Shown piece after piece: positions 7,933-15,701 of a DNA stretch of 50,790 bases (its first letter is position 1; every line of letters begins with the position of its first letter). The translations under genes were made by a program, and so were the position numbers. This DNA is from Subdoligranulum variabile (lineage in GTDB: Bacteria; Bacillota; Clostridia; Oscillospirales; Ruminococcaceae), in NCBI GenBank assembly GCA_003343905.1, contig QAKI01000069.1, positions 1 to 50,790 of the forward strand, in the 5' to 3' direction. The notes beneath the pieces are model-generated. The model ran no database searches and had not been told where the DNA came from. It saw only the letters and a program-made list of their open reading frames with translations.

Positions 7933-8031
7933 ATGGGAATGATGTTGCTGGCCGTGGCGCTGCTGGCCGCAGCCGGTAGGGGCTTTTTGTATTATGTTGC
8001 CTATCATGCCCATGATCCCGAAACGATATAA
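7933..8031 (+). CDS. possible 32-residue membrane peptide
   Basis: A short ORF after the esterase: MGMMLLAVALLAAAGRGFLY..., one strongly hydrophobic helix followed by a polar tail ending HAHDPETI. TAGGAAACG lies just upstream as a usable ribosome binding site, and a strong terminator begins 14 bases after the stop. In-frame extension to an ATG at 7888 is possible. No family recognised. The start, the single membrane helix and the adjacent terminator favour a real microprotein, but coding cannot be proven. Confidence 0.45.
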   Translation: MGMMLLAVALLAAAGRGFLYYVAYHAHDPETI

Positions 8032-8044
8032 GAAGAAAATGGAA

Positions 8045-8078
8045 ACGGGCGGCTGCATACGCAGCCGCCCGTTTTTTG
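8045..8078. terminator. bidirectional terminator
   Basis: Perfect 12-bp stem ACGGGCGGCTGC / GCAGCCGCCCGT with loop ATAC and a T-run at 8072-8077 on the plus side. It separates the plus-strand esterase unit from the converging minus-strand hydrolase, whose 3' end lies 19 bases away. Confidence 0.9.
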
Positions 8079-8096
8079 CTGTTTGCCCGGCGGGCA

Positions 8097-8984
8097 TCAC
8101 CCAAAATAATCCGCCGTGATCGCGCGGATGCGGTCCGCCCAGGCGGGGGCGTCGTCCATGAAGGAACCGTGGTGGCCGGGCACCGTTACACAGGGCAGGC
8201 CGCTGCGGGTGGAAAGCTGCTCCGCGGCCCGGTACAAAAAGGTGCCGTGCGCTTTGGCGTATTCGCCCACGGCAAACACGGCCTTGCCGTCTGCACGCGC
8301 CAGGGAATCATAGTCCACGTCATAGCGCACCACCGGCAGCAGCTCCTGCCGGATCAGATAGCGGGAAGCCTGCTGCGCCGGGACGGTCTGCTTTTTGGGT
8401 ACGCCGTGCTGTTTCAGGTAGCGTTCCGCGCGCAGCTGCGCTCGGATCATCTGCAGGGCCGGGACCTCGATGCCGAAAAGGAACTTCGTAGCCGCCAGGG
8501 ACGCCCCGCCGGGCCGGAAAGAAGCGTCGTAGCATTTCTGGAAGAAGGCCAGCCACTTTTCCCGGTCGGGGTGCGCCTTTGCCACCGGCGGCTCGTGGAC
8601 GATCAGGCCGGTCACTTTTTCGGGGAACAGGCGCAAAAATTCCAGCGCGATGACCGCGCCGCTGCTGTTGCCCAGAATACAGGCCGACGGCTCGCCCGCC
8701 GCCCGCAGGACCGCCGCGGCGTCCCGCGCCTGCTGCGCCAGCGAAAAAACATCCGGGTGGTGCATCGTGCTGCCCGCGTTGGCCCGGCGGTCATAGGTGA
8801 TGACTTTATAGTCCGGCGCGAGCGCGTCGGCAAGGGGCAGGAACAGGTCGCCGTCGCCCCCGCCCCCGGCGATACAGAGCAGCGGCGCGCCGCTGCCGGT
8901 GACGGTGTAGCGCAGGGTGTCCCCCTCGATCTCCACGGCGCCCTGCACCCGTTCGTTCCATGTTCCCGGTCCTGCTGTTGGCAT
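8097..8984 (-). CDS. alpha/beta-hydrolase
   Basis: A 295-residue soluble hydrolase of the general alpha/beta family. Visible: a core start GDTLRYTVTGSGAPLLCIAGGGGDG (oxyanion region), YDRRANAGS, GNSSGAVIALEFL with the nucleophile Ser in G-x-S-x-G, the substrate-proximal VHEPPV, and a C-terminal GHHGSF with the catalytic His. The lid region (residues ~150-230) is rich in basic and aromatic residues. The longer open frame to 9095 has no ribosome binding site; the ATG at 8984 is preceded by AAAGGCAGG. Single gene, converging on the esterase unit. The substrate cannot be predicted; similar proteins are often annotated as peroxidases or antibiotic-biosynthesis hydrolases. Confidence 0.85.
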   Translation of the reverse strand: MPTAGPGTWNERVQGAVEIEGDTLRYTVTGSGAPLLCIAGGGGDGDLFLPLADALAPDYKVITYDRRANAGSTMHHPDVFSLAQQARDAAAVLRAAGEPSACILGNSSGAVIALEFLRLFPEKVTGLIVHEPPVAKAHPDREKWLAFFQKCYDASFRPGGASLAATKFLFGIEVPALQMIRAQLRAERYLKQHGVPKKQTVPAQQASRYLIRQELLPVVRYDVDYDSLARADGKAVFAVGEYAKAHGTFLYRAAEQLSTRSGLPCVTVPGHHGSFMDDAPAWADRIRAITADYFG

Positions 8985-9220
8985 CGTTCCGGCCTGCCTT
9001 TCTGCAAAAAATGGCCGCGCCCCGCGCCCGCCCACGGCAAAGCGGAAAAAACTTTCCCCAACTTGCAAAGAGCAGCGGCACTGATTCGTTATCATAAACA
9101 GAGGGCGGCGTTTTCTTCATTGTACCACCCTTTTGCGGGCGGGACAACCGGCCCGCATCTGTGAAAAATCTTTTTGCCGGGCATGAAACCCGCCCGGCGG
9201 TGGCATATTGAAAGGGGATA

Positions 9221-9229
9221 TGCTATAAT
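9221..9229 (+). promoter_or_regulatory. extended -10 promoter of AI-2E-family gene
   Basis: TGCTATAAT, an extended -10 (TGnTATAAT), 65 bases before the start. The -35 region (9201-9206) is poor, as often found with extended -10 promoters. Confidence 0.6.
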
Positions 9230-9293
9230 AGCGGTAAGCGTACCTGCTTCGGACCGGCCGGGCAGGCGGATACACCCAAGGAGGACTTCTCTT

Positions 9294-10454
9294 TTGAAAA
9301 AATGGCTTTCGCGCCCACCCCGCACCAGCGGCGATTATCTGTGCCTGGTCCTGGGGGCGGCGATCATTTTCGGTCTGGCCTGGCAGCTTCCCGCGCTGGC
9401 GCAGGGGGCCGGGGCCTTCCTGCAGATCTTGAGCCCCTTTGCCTGGGGCATGGTGCTGGCCTATGTGCTGGATATCCCCACCCGCCTTTTTGCCGAAAAA
9501 CTGTTCGGCGGCAAACGGGTGCTGGCCATCGTGCTCAGCTATATTCTGATGTTCGGCGTGATCGCCCTGCTGCTGGCGCTGGTGGTGCCGCAGCTCATCG
9601 ACAGCGTGCAGTCCTTCATCAGCCAGTTGGGCGCGTATGAGGCCGCCATCCAGAACGGCCTGAACTGGATACGGGACACCTTCGGCCTGGAGACCGAGAC
9701 CCTTGAACTTTACGTCCAGCAGGCCACCGAACAGCTCCAGCAGTGGTTCACATCCATCTCCGGCGCGGCGGCACAGGCGGCCGCCGACGCGGCCGCGGGC
9801 GCGGCTGCGGGGGTGGCGGGCGCCGCCATGGACGGCTTTGTGACGCTGGCCGTCAGCATCTACCTGCTCAGCAGCAAGGACCTGCTGCTTCACGCGGCGC
9901 GCACCTGCCTGCGCGCGGCCCTGCCGCCCCGGCAGGTGGGCAGCCTGCTCTCGGTCTGCACGATGGCAAACCGCACCTTCAGCGGCTATATCGGCGGCCA
10001 GCTGACGGACGCGCTGCTGGTGGGCATCGAAACTTTCGTGCTGATGTCTATTTTTAACCTGAACTATGCGCCGCTGATCGCGGTGCTGGTGGGCGTGACC
10101 AACATCATCCCGCTGCTGGGGCCCTTCATCGGCGCGGCCCCCGGCGTGCTGATCCTGCTGCTGGAATCCCCGCTGCACGCGCTGGAATTCGTCATCATCA
10201 TTCTGGTGGTGCAGCAGATCGACGGCAACTTTATTGCGCCGCGCATCCTGGGCGGTGCGACCGGCATGCCGGGCCTGGGCGTGCTGCTGGCGATCATTGT
10301 GGGCGGTAACCTGTTCGGCGTGCCCGGCATGGTCGTGGGTGTGCCCACGCTGGCCGTGCTGGTCACGCTGCTCAAACAGGCGGTCGGCGCGGGGCTGGCG
10401 GCCCGCGGCATCGACGAGGACGGCCGCCCGCTGGACCCCGACGGGAAAAATTAA
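9294..10454 (+). CDS. AI-2E family transporter (PerM/YdiK-like membrane protein)
   Basis: A 386-residue polytopic membrane protein of the AI-2E transporter family. Helices at the N-terminus are followed by an amphipathic extracytoplasmic region (QSFISQLGAYEAAIQNGLNWI...) and the conserved C-terminal half: YIGGQLTDALLVGIETFVLM, VLVGVTNIIPLLGPFIGAAPG, QQIDGNFIAPRILGG and LGVLLAIIVGGNLFGVPGMVVGVP. It starts with TTG at 9294, chosen because AAGGAGG lies 9 bases upstream. The Ala-rich stretch AAAQAAADAAAGAAAGVAGAA around residues 155-180 is distinctive. Members are variously proposed to export AI-2 or to be Na+/H+ antiporters; the substrate here is unknown. A paralogue follows directly. Confidence 0.9.
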   Translation: MKKWLSRPPRTSGDYLCLVLGAAIIFGLAWQLPALAQGAGAFLQILSPFAWGMVLAYVLDIPTRLFAEKLFGGKRVLAIVLSYILMFGVIALLLALVVPQLIDSVQSFISQLGAYEAAIQNGLNWIRDTFGLETETLELYVQQATEQLQQWFTSISGAAAQAAADAAAGAAAGVAGAAMDGFVTLAVSIYLLSSKDLLLHAARTCLRAALPPRQVGSLLSVCTMANRTFSGYIGGQLTDALLVGIETFVLMSIFNLNYAPLIAVLVGVTNIIPLLGPFIGAAPGVLILLLESPLHALEFVIIILVVQQIDGNFIAPRILGGATGMPGLGVLLAIIVGGNLFGVPGMVVGVPTLAVLVTLLKQAVGAGLAARGIDEDGRPLDPDGKN

Positions 10455-10465
10455 CATCTTTTGCC

Positions 10466-10495
10466 TTGCAGCCGCCCCCGGCGGCCGGGTACAAT
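10466..10495 (+). promoter_or_regulatory. promoter between the two AI-2E-family genes
   Basis: TTGCAG (10466-10471), an 18-bp spacer and TACAAT (10490-10495), so the second paralogue can be transcribed on its own. The spacer holds a GCCGCC..GGCGGC inverted repeat. Confidence 0.6.
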
Positions 10496-10536
10496 AAAAG
10501 GGAACGATGTGACACAAAGAAAGGAACTCTGCGACA

Positions 10537-11763
10537 GTGCGTGGAAAAAACTATTTGAATAAACGGCCGGATACCATGCTGGAATGGTTCTGCCTGTTGT
10601 TTGCAGGGGTAGCGTTCTACCTGCTGTTGAGCAACCTGGGCTATGTGCTGGCCGGGGCGCGGGACCTGCTGCACATCCTGACGCCCTTTGCCGGGGGCGC
10701 GCTGATCGCCTTCATCCTGAACCCCATGGTGGAGACCTTCCAGAACCGGCTGCTGCGCGGGGACACCCGCTGGCGGTGGGCGGCCATCCTGCTGAGTTAC
10801 CTGGTGGCGCTGCTGGTGCTGGCGCTGTTGGGGTGGCTGCTGCTGCCCCAGCTTGCCAAAAGCGCCGTTACGCTGTTCACGAACCTGCCGGGGTACATAG
10901 CGGGGCTGCAGCACACGCTGTATCTGCTGCAGCAGGAATACGGCCTGCCGGTGCAGAGCTTTGTGAACATCCTGGACGATTCCGAGGCGCTCATGCGCGA
11001 GGTCTACAGCGTAGTCAGCGGCGCGGTGCCCCAGATCGTCAGCACGCTGGGCAACGTGGCGTCCAACTTTGTGGCGGTGTTCACGGCGGTGGCGTCCAGC
11101 ATCTATATGCTTTCGGGCAAGCGGAAGCTGCTGCACCAGCTCCGCACGATGGTCCACGCCTTTCTGCCGCGGGCGGTGGCGCGCAACACGCTGCGCATCT
11201 GCCACTATGCCAACGAAAACTTTACGGCCTTTCTGATCGGCAAGGTCATTGACTCGGCCCTGATCGGCCTGCTGACCTTTGTGCTGATGTCCGTTCTGCG
11301 GCTGGATTTTGCGCTGCTGGTCAGCGTGTTCGTGGGGGTGGCCAACATCATCCCGGTGTTCGGGCCGTTCATCGGCGCGATCCCCAGCCTGTTCATCCTG
11401 CTGCTGATGGACCCGCTGCAGGCGCTGATCTTCGCCGTGCTGGTGGTGGTGATCCAGCAGTTGGACAGCAACCTCATCAGCCCCAAGGTGCTGGGCCAGT
11501 CGGTGGGCATCTCGTCGTTGTGGGTGCTGTTCGCCATCGTGGTGGGCGGCGACCTGTTCGGCCTGCCGGGCATGATTTTGGGCGTGCCGCTGTTCGCCAC
11601 GCTCTACGGCGTGGGGCAGGAGGCTGTGGCCTTTTTGCTGCGCTGGCGCGGCATCGACTCGGAGGGCCGCCCCGCAGACGGGGACGAAGAAGCCCCCGAA
11701 CCGCCGGAGGACCCGCTGGAAGAAAAAGAGACCGTCGGGGCCGCGTCCGGCAGCCCGGAATGA
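10537..11763 (+). CDS. AI-2E family transporter (PerM/YdiK-like), second copy
   Basis: A 408-residue paralogue of the preceding gene with the same layout: membrane helices near residues 15-90, a non-membrane segment (QHTLYLLQQEYGLPVQSFVNIL), then FLIGKVIDSALIGLLTFVLM, FVGVANIIPVFGPFIGAIPS, QQLDSNLISPKVLGQSVG and VVGGDLFGLPGMILGVPLFATLYG. The C-terminus (after RWRGIDSEGRP) is a charged, Glu/Pro-rich tail absent from the first copy. GTG start at 10537 with AAAGGA 12 bases upstream. The spacing and separate promoter point to an old tandem duplication whose copies may differ in substrate or regulation. Confidence 0.9.
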   Translation: MRGKNYLNKRPDTMLEWFCLLFAGVAFYLLLSNLGYVLAGARDLLHILTPFAGGALIAFILNPMVETFQNRLLRGDTRWRWAAILLSYLVALLVLALLGWLLLPQLAKSAVTLFTNLPGYIAGLQHTLYLLQQEYGLPVQSFVNILDDSEALMREVYSVVSGAVPQIVSTLGNVASNFVAVFTAVASSIYMLSGKRKLLHQLRTMVHAFLPRAVARNTLRICHYANENFTAFLIGKVIDSALIGLLTFVLMSVLRLDFALLVSVFVGVANIIPVFGPFIGAIPSLFILLLMDPLQALIFAVLVVVIQQLDSNLISPKVLGQSVGISSLWVLFAIVVGGDLFGLPGMILGVPLFATLYGVGQEAVAFLLRWRGIDSEGRPADGDEEAPEPPEDPLEEKETVGAASGSPE

Positions 11764-11789
11764 CCCCCGGCACTATAAGCAAACGAAAA

Positions 11790-11829
11790 ACCGCCCCCGC
11801 AGGGCTTTACGCCTGCGGGGGCGGTTTTG
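11790..11829. terminator. bidirectional terminator
   Basis: A 14-bp perfect stem ACCGCCCCCGCAGG / CCTGCGGGGGCGGT with T-runs outside both arms (AAAAA before, TTTTGT after). It lies 9 bases past the end of the converging suf operon. Confidence 0.92.
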
Positions 11830-11837
11830 TATAAGCG

Positions 11838-12758
11838 TTATTTCAGGAAGCCGTTGACGATCTGATCCTCGGCCTCTTTTTCGGTCAGGCCCAGGGTCAT
11901 CAGCTTGATGAGCTGTTCGCCCGCGATTTTGCCGATGGCGGCTTCGTGGATCAGGCTGGCGTCCACGTTGTTGGCGGTCAGGGCCGGGCTGGCGACGACC
12001 GAAGCGTGGTCCATGATGATGGCGTCGCACTCGGAATGGCCCGCGCAGGCGCAGTTGCCGTTCAGGTGGCTGACGAACTCCTGGCGGCTTTCGTCCTTGG
12101 CCACGCTGCGGGAAACGATGTTGGCCGAGCAGCCGTCGCCGTTCATATCCACCACAAAGTCGGTGACGGCGCGCTGGTCGCCGGTCGTCATGATCTTTTC
12201 CTTCACCACCAGGCTGGCCCCGGCGGCCAGGTCGCCGCTGGTCTTGCGGATGGTGTCGTCCACGCCGGCGATCTGGGTGGTCTCCATCTCCATCACGGCG
12301 CCTTCGGCCAGATGGACGATGGTGGTGGGGTTCATGATCTGCTTGCCGCGGCCGTCGCCCTCGCCGTAGTGCTTTTCCACATAGCGCAGCTTGGCGTTCT
12401 TCGCCAGGTAGAAGGTGTGGATGCCGTCGTGCTGGGCGTCGCCGCCGCCGCAGTTGTGGATGCCGCACCCGGCAATGATCGTCACGTCGGCGCCTTCGCC
12501 GATGTGGAAGTCGTTGTACACAAGGTCCTTCAGCCCGGTCTGGCTCAGGATCACCGGGATGTGCACGCTCTCGTTCTTGGTGAACGGGCGGATGTAAATG
12601 TCGATGCCCGGCTTGTCGGTCTTGGTCACGATGTCGATGTTGGCGGTGGTGTTGCGCCCGGCCAGCGCGCCGTTGGCGCGGATGTTGTAAGCGCCCACGG
12701 GCAGGCTGTCCAGCTCTGCCACTTCGCGCAACAGGTTTTTCTCAATGGCGTCCATCAT
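11838..12758 (-). CDS. SufB/SufD-family Fe-S assembly scaffold (minimal type)
   Basis: Predicted scaffold partner of SufC in Fe-S cluster assembly. At 306 residues it is much shorter than SufB (~470) and carries only the beta-helix core and C-terminal domain. The C-terminal signature GHSECDAIIMDHAS...LTANNVDASLIHEAAIGKI is clear. At the position I align with the essential SufB cysteine (Cys405 of E. coli) there is alanine (A252, after D250-H251), while the HEA motif (H271, E272) is kept. Other cysteines: C98 and C103 (AGCGIHNCGG), C210, and C236, C238, C244. The start overlaps the sufC stop by ATGA. With no SufS, SufU or second SufB/D gene here, this looks like a two-gene SufCB (SmsCB-type) system. 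Confidence 0.88.
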   Translation of the reverse strand: MMDAIEKNLLREVAELDSLPVGAYNIRANGALAGRNTTANIDIVTKTDKPGIDIYIRPFTKNESVHIPVILSQTGLKDLVYNDFHIGEGADVTIIAGCGIHNCGGGDAQHDGIHTFYLAKNAKLRYVEKHYGEGDGRGKQIMNPTTIVHLAEGAVMEMETTQIAGVDDTIRKTSGDLAAGASLVVKEKIMTTGDQRAVTDFVVDMNGDGCSANIVSRSVAKDESRQEFVSHLNGNCACAGHSECDAIIMDHASVVASPALTANNVDASLIHEAAIGKIAGEQLIKLMTLGLTEKEAEDQIVNGFLK

Positions 12759-13498
12759 TCGCTGCGTACCCCCTCTAATTTATCGGTCAGGATGCTGCAC
12801 GCCGGGCTGCTGGCGTCGGCGCTGCCCAGCAGTTCGGGCAGGATCTCGGCGCGGGGGCCGGCTTTCTGGATCTGGCCGTTCTTGATGACGACGATCTTGT
12901 CGGCAATGTTCAGGATGCGCTCCTGATGGCTGATGATGAGGATGCTGCCGCGGGTCTGCTCGTACATTTTTTCAAACACGCGGATCAGGTTCTGGAAGCT
13001 CCACAGGTCGATGCCGGCTTCCGGCTCGTCAAAGATCGAGAGCTTGGTCCCACGGGCCAGCACCATGGCGATCTCGATGCGTTTGAGCTCCCCGCCCGAA
13101 AGGCTGTCGTTCAGTTCCCGGTCGATGTAGTCGCGGGCGCACAGGCCCACTTCGCTCAGGTAGTTGCAGGCTTCGGTCACGCTGGTGTTCTTGCCGGCGG
13201 CCAGGCTCAAAAGGTCCTTGACGCGCAGGCCCTTGAAGCGCACCGGCTGCTGGAAGGCGTAGCTCAGCCCCAGGTTGGCACGCTCGGTGATGGACATATG
13301 GGTGATGTCCACCCCGTCCAGCAGGATCTGGCCGCTGGTGGGCTGGTAGATGCCCGCAATGATCTTGGCAAGGGTGGACTTGCCGCCGCCGTTGGGGCCG
13401 GTGATGGCCACAAAACGCTCCTGTACGGTCAGGCTGACATCGTGCAGGATCTCTTTATTATCGTCGGTCTCGTAGCCGACGTTGCGCAATTCTAACAT
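12755..13498 (-). CDS. sufC: Fe-S assembly ATPase SufC
   Basis: ABC-type ATPase that energises the SufB/D scaffold; it is cytosolic and not a transporter. The 247-residue length is standard. Walker A GPNGGGKST (near residue 36), signature LSGGELKRIEIA, Walker B with D-loop IFDEPEAGIDLW, and the SufC-specific FQQPVRFKGLRVKDLL and ISHQERIL are all present. The ORF could extend upstream by 53 residues, but AAGGAG sits 8 bases before the ATG at 13498 and the extension covers the promoter. First gene of a two-gene operon with a 4-base overlap to the scaffold gene. Confidence 0.95.
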   Translation of the reverse strand: MLELRNVGYETDDNKEILHDVSLTVQERFVAITGPNGGGKSTLAKIIAGIYQPTSGQILLDGVDITHMSITERANLGLSYAFQQPVRFKGLRVKDLLSLAAGKNTSVTEACNYLSEVGLCARDYIDRELNDSLSGGELKRIEIAMVLARGTKLSIFDEPEAGIDLWSFQNLIRVFEKMYEQTRGSILIISHQERILNIADKIVVIKNGQIQKAGPRAEILPELLGSADASSPACSILTDKLEGVRSE

Positions 13499-13573
13499 GG
13501 TAAAGATGCTCCTTATCTGATGGTCCCGGATGATCCCGGTATGGAAAGGATTGTCATATCCTACCGGAATAAT

Positions 13574-13602
13574 ACTATACCATGAACGTGGCCAAAGTAC
13601 AA
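13574..13602 (-). promoter_or_regulatory. promoter of sufC operon
   Basis: Minus strand: TTGTAC (13597-13602), a 17-bp spacer and TATAGT (13574-13579). Downstream in the leader, AGGAT-N6-ATCCT (about 13548-13563) is an inverted repeat that could bind an Rrf2/IscR-like regulator; that role is inference. Confidence 0.75.
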
Positions 13603-13683
13603 GAGGAAAACCTATAAAAATAGTAGATTTTCTGCAAGAGGCCCCTTTTCCGCACAAAAAAGTGCAAAATTTGGCCGGGGGGC

Positions 13684-13712
13684 TTGCAATCCGGCGGGGG
13701 GCGGCCTATAAT
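13684..13712 (+). promoter_or_regulatory. promoter of THF riboswitch-folT unit
   Basis: TTGCAA (13684-13689), a 17-bp spacer and TATAAT (13707-13712), about 20 bases before the riboswitch. Confidence 0.8.
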
Positions 13713-13730
13713 GTCGGTGTATGAATTTTT

Positions 13731-13844
13731 GCAGAGTAGGGATACGCGCGTGGGGGAATCGCCCCCGAAGTGCCTGACCGACGGGGAGTTGTGGCAGGAC
13801 GAAGTGACCGTAAGGTCCGCGGTGCGCATCCCGCATCCCGCTGC
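13731..13844 (+). ncRNA. THF (tetrahydrofolate) riboswitch aptamer
   Basis: The conserved THF-aptamer pieces occur in order: GCAGAGTAGGGAT (13731-13743), ACGCG, CGAAGTG (from 13766), GAAGTGACC (from 13801), CGCGGTGCGCATCCC and CCCGCTGC. The outer helix pairs GCAG (13731-13734) with CTGC (13841-13844); GGGAT pairs with ATCCC and ACGCG with CGCGG, leaving the characteristic internal loop and a central hairpin. It controls the downstream folate transporter, as known for this class in Firmicutes, by switching a terminator. The identification is by motif and context; a covariance-model search would settle it. Confidence 0.88.
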
Positions 13845-13863
13845 TGCATGACGGCGCGCAACG

Positions 13864-13899
13864 GCGGGTGTGGTACGGCTGGTCCCACGCCCGCTTTTT
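13864..13899 (+). terminator. riboswitch-controlled terminator
   Basis: GCGGGTGTGG (13864-13873) pairs with CCACGCCCGC (13885-13894), one U-G pair, followed by five T. It lies between the THF aptamer and folT, so ligand binding is expected to promote termination. Confidence 0.85.
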
Positions 13900-13945
13900 G
13901 CTTCCTCCTTTGTGCAGCAATGCACAAAACAGGAGGTTTTTTGTT

Positions 13946-14539
13946 ATGCAGGAACAGCCGCTTTCCGTCTTTTCCGCCGCCTATTGGCGCGCCGCGCGGG
14001 CCGAATTCCGCAACGTGCGCACGCTGGCCCTGGCGGGGCTGGTGTGCGCCATGGCGATCGTTTTGGAAGCCATGCCCATCTATCTGCTGGGCCCCAGCCT
14101 GAAGATCTATTTCAGCTATCTGGTCGTGTCGCTGGGGTGTATGTGCTACGGCCCGCTGGTGGGCATGGTGACCGGCGTAGTCATCGACACGATGGGCTTT
14201 CTGCTGGCGGGCTACGGGGAACCGTATTTTCCGGGGTATCTGGTCACGGCGATGCTGTCGGGCCTGATCTACGGCGTCATGTACTACCGCCGCCGCCCCA
14301 CGGTGGGGCGCATCATCATCACGCGGCTGCTCATCAACTACGGCAGCAACGTGCTGCTAGGCAGCGTGTGGAAAGCCATGCTCTACGGGCAGGGATACCT
14401 GTACTACCTGAGCACCGGGCTGGTGAAGAACACCGTGCTGCTGCCGCTGGAAGTGTTCCTGACCTGGATGGTGCTGCGCGCGGCGGTGCGCCACGGGCTG
14501 GACCGCAAGTATATCCACGGCCCGGCCGGGCGGCGGTAA
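13946..14539 (+). CDS. folT: folate ECF transporter S component FolT
   Basis: Substrate-binding membrane subunit that takes up folates with the shared ECF energy-coupling module. The 197-residue protein has about six hydrophobic segments. Its core LALAGLVCAMAIVLEAMPIYLLGPSLKIYFSYLVVSLGCMCYGPLVG matches the FolT style (I..F.yl...l.g...GP..g), followed by GVVIDTMGFLLAG and PYFPGYLVTAMLSGLIYG. The ATG at 13946 is set by AGGAGG (13931-13936). The THF riboswitch directly upstream confirms folate as the likely substrate. No EcfA or EcfT gene is nearby, as expected for group II ECF systems. Confidence 0.92.
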   Translation: MQEQPLSVFSAAYWRAARAEFRNVRTLALAGLVCAMAIVLEAMPIYLLGPSLKIYFSYLVVSLGCMCYGPLVGMVTGVVIDTMGFLLAGYGEPYFPGYLVTAMLSGLIYGVMYYRRRPTVGRIIITRLLINYGSNVLLGSVWKAMLYGQGYLYYLSTGLVKNTVLLPLEVFLTWMVLRAAVRHGLDRKYIHGPAGRR

Positions 14540-14560
14540 AAACCGAAACAGAAGCAAAAA

Positions 14561-14590
14561 CACCCCCGCAGCCGGACGGCTGCGGGGGTG
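14561..14590. terminator. bidirectional terminator
   Basis: 13-bp stem CACCCCCGCAGCC / GGCTGCGGGGGTG with loop GGAC. The AAAAA on its left gives a T-run for the converging minus gene ending at 14597; TGTGGTTT lies on the folT side. Confidence 0.85.
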
Positions 14591-14596
14591 TGTGGT

Positions 14597-15565
14597 TTAT
14601 GCGGCGGAATCGGAAGCGGTGGCGGCGGTCTCGGCGGTGGCGGGCTGTTCCAGGGCGGGGAAGTAGCCCTGGAAGCGGCGCTCCACCTCCTGTTCCACAT
14701 ATTCGTCGCCGGGGTATTCGCCGTCGTGTTCGTCGGAATATCCGCCGATGACTTCCTCACGCAGGACATCCTTCACGGCGTTGTCGCGGTCGGCTTGGGA
14801 GGGGTAGAAGTCGCCGTCAAACTGGTACTGGGTCTGCACGCGCAGGGCCAGTTGTTCGGCGGTTAGACCCTCGGCATAGCTGGCCGGGAAATCCAGCGAA
14901 TAGGCGTTTGTGGAAGCGTCGTAGGAAGCATTGCTGTTAAAGTAATATTCCGTGACCGGCACGCCCGCCTGTTCCATAAGCTGGAAGATGCTCCAGCAGT
15001 CATTGGCAAAGTCCTGTGCGGAGACATAGCCGCTTTCGGGCAGGGTCACATTCATATATACGTCGTCCCCGTCCTGCAGCGTGTAGTCATCGGCTTCTAA
15101 ATAGTTAAAGTCTACATAGAAGTCAAGGCTGTTGACCTTGGCTTTCAAATCGGTGTCGGCGTTCAACGCCTGATACGCCTTGTCCTCAAGCTGGTTCCTG
15201 TAACGGTCGCGGGCGGCTTCCGCCTGCGGACCCATCGTATCCCAGAAGTAGGGGATCAGCGAAGCCACGCCTACGACGCAGAGGATAAAGGCGCTGCCCA
15301 GAACACTGAGCCAGTCGAATTTCAGCTTGACGTTGGGCTGGGCGGAGTAGATCAGCATTTCGACGCCCAGCATGATCAAAATGACCGGGGCGAACCGAAC
15401 GATGGCAAGCAGGTCAAAGTCCGGCACGAACTGGTTGATCAGCAGCAGAACGCCGGACGCAATCAGCACAAGGGCAAAGGCGACGCGGCCCACGCGGCGA
15501 ACCTTTTTGGGCGCTGCCGGGGCGGGTGTTTCCGGCGCGGGGGAAACGGTTTTATTTTCATCCAT
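14597..15565 (-). CDS. membrane protein, LiaF/DUF5668-like N-terminus
   Basis: Function unknown. The 322-residue protein has a short Pro/Ala-rich cytosolic start, then two or three helices (RVAFALVLIASGVLLLINQF, VILIMLGVEMLIYS, FILCVVGVASLIPYF). The motif G-V-L-L-L-I-N...AP-V-I-L-I-M-L-G-V-E is typical of LiaI/LiaF/DUF5668-type envelope-stress membrane segments. The remaining ~200 residues are extracytoplasmic, acidic and low in cysteine (NYLEADDYTLQDGDDVYMNV...), ending in an Ala/Thr-rich tail. GAGGT precedes the ATG at 15565. It lies downstream of an ECF sigma / anti-sigma cluster, separated by element D, and may belong to the same envelope response. Confidence 0.7.
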   Translation of the reverse strand: MDENKTVSPAPETPAPAAPKKVRRVGRVAFALVLIASGVLLLINQFVPDFDLLAIVRFAPVILIMLGVEMLIYSAQPNVKLKFDWLSVLGSAFILCVVGVASLIPYFWDTMGPQAEAARDRYRNQLEDKAYQALNADTDLKAKVNSLDFYVDFNYLEADDYTLQDGDDVYMNVTLPESGYVSAQDFANDCWSIFQLMEQAGVPVTEYYFNSNASYDASTNAYSLDFPASYAEGLTAEQLALRVQTQYQFDGDFYPSQADRDNAVKDVLREEVIGGYSDEHDGEYPGDEYVEQEVERRFQGYFPALEQPATAETAATASDSAA

Positions 15566-15586
15566 GGTTTGTACCTCGTATGTGTT

Positions 15587-15692
15587 TTTGATTCTTTCTT
15601 TACAAAGAAAGAATCAAAGAAATTCCAGTTAAAATCGCATATTCATGCGATTTTGAAGAAAAGTTCTTTGCCACTTTCTTACAAGAAAGTGG
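15587..15692 (-). repeat. three-hairpin element D, copy 1
   Basis: Three perfect hairpins in 106 bases: TTTGATTCTTTCTTT / AAAGAAAGAATCAAA (15587-15618), AAAATCGCAT / ATGCGATTTT (15631-15654) and CCACTTTCTT / AAGAAAGTGG (15671-15692), joined by conserved linkers including AAGTTCTTTG. It begins 9 bases after the stop of the minus gene at 15702. A second copy lies at 17392-17493 in the same orientation and position. Confidence 0.85.
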
Positions 15693-15701
15693 GGAATAGA
15701 C

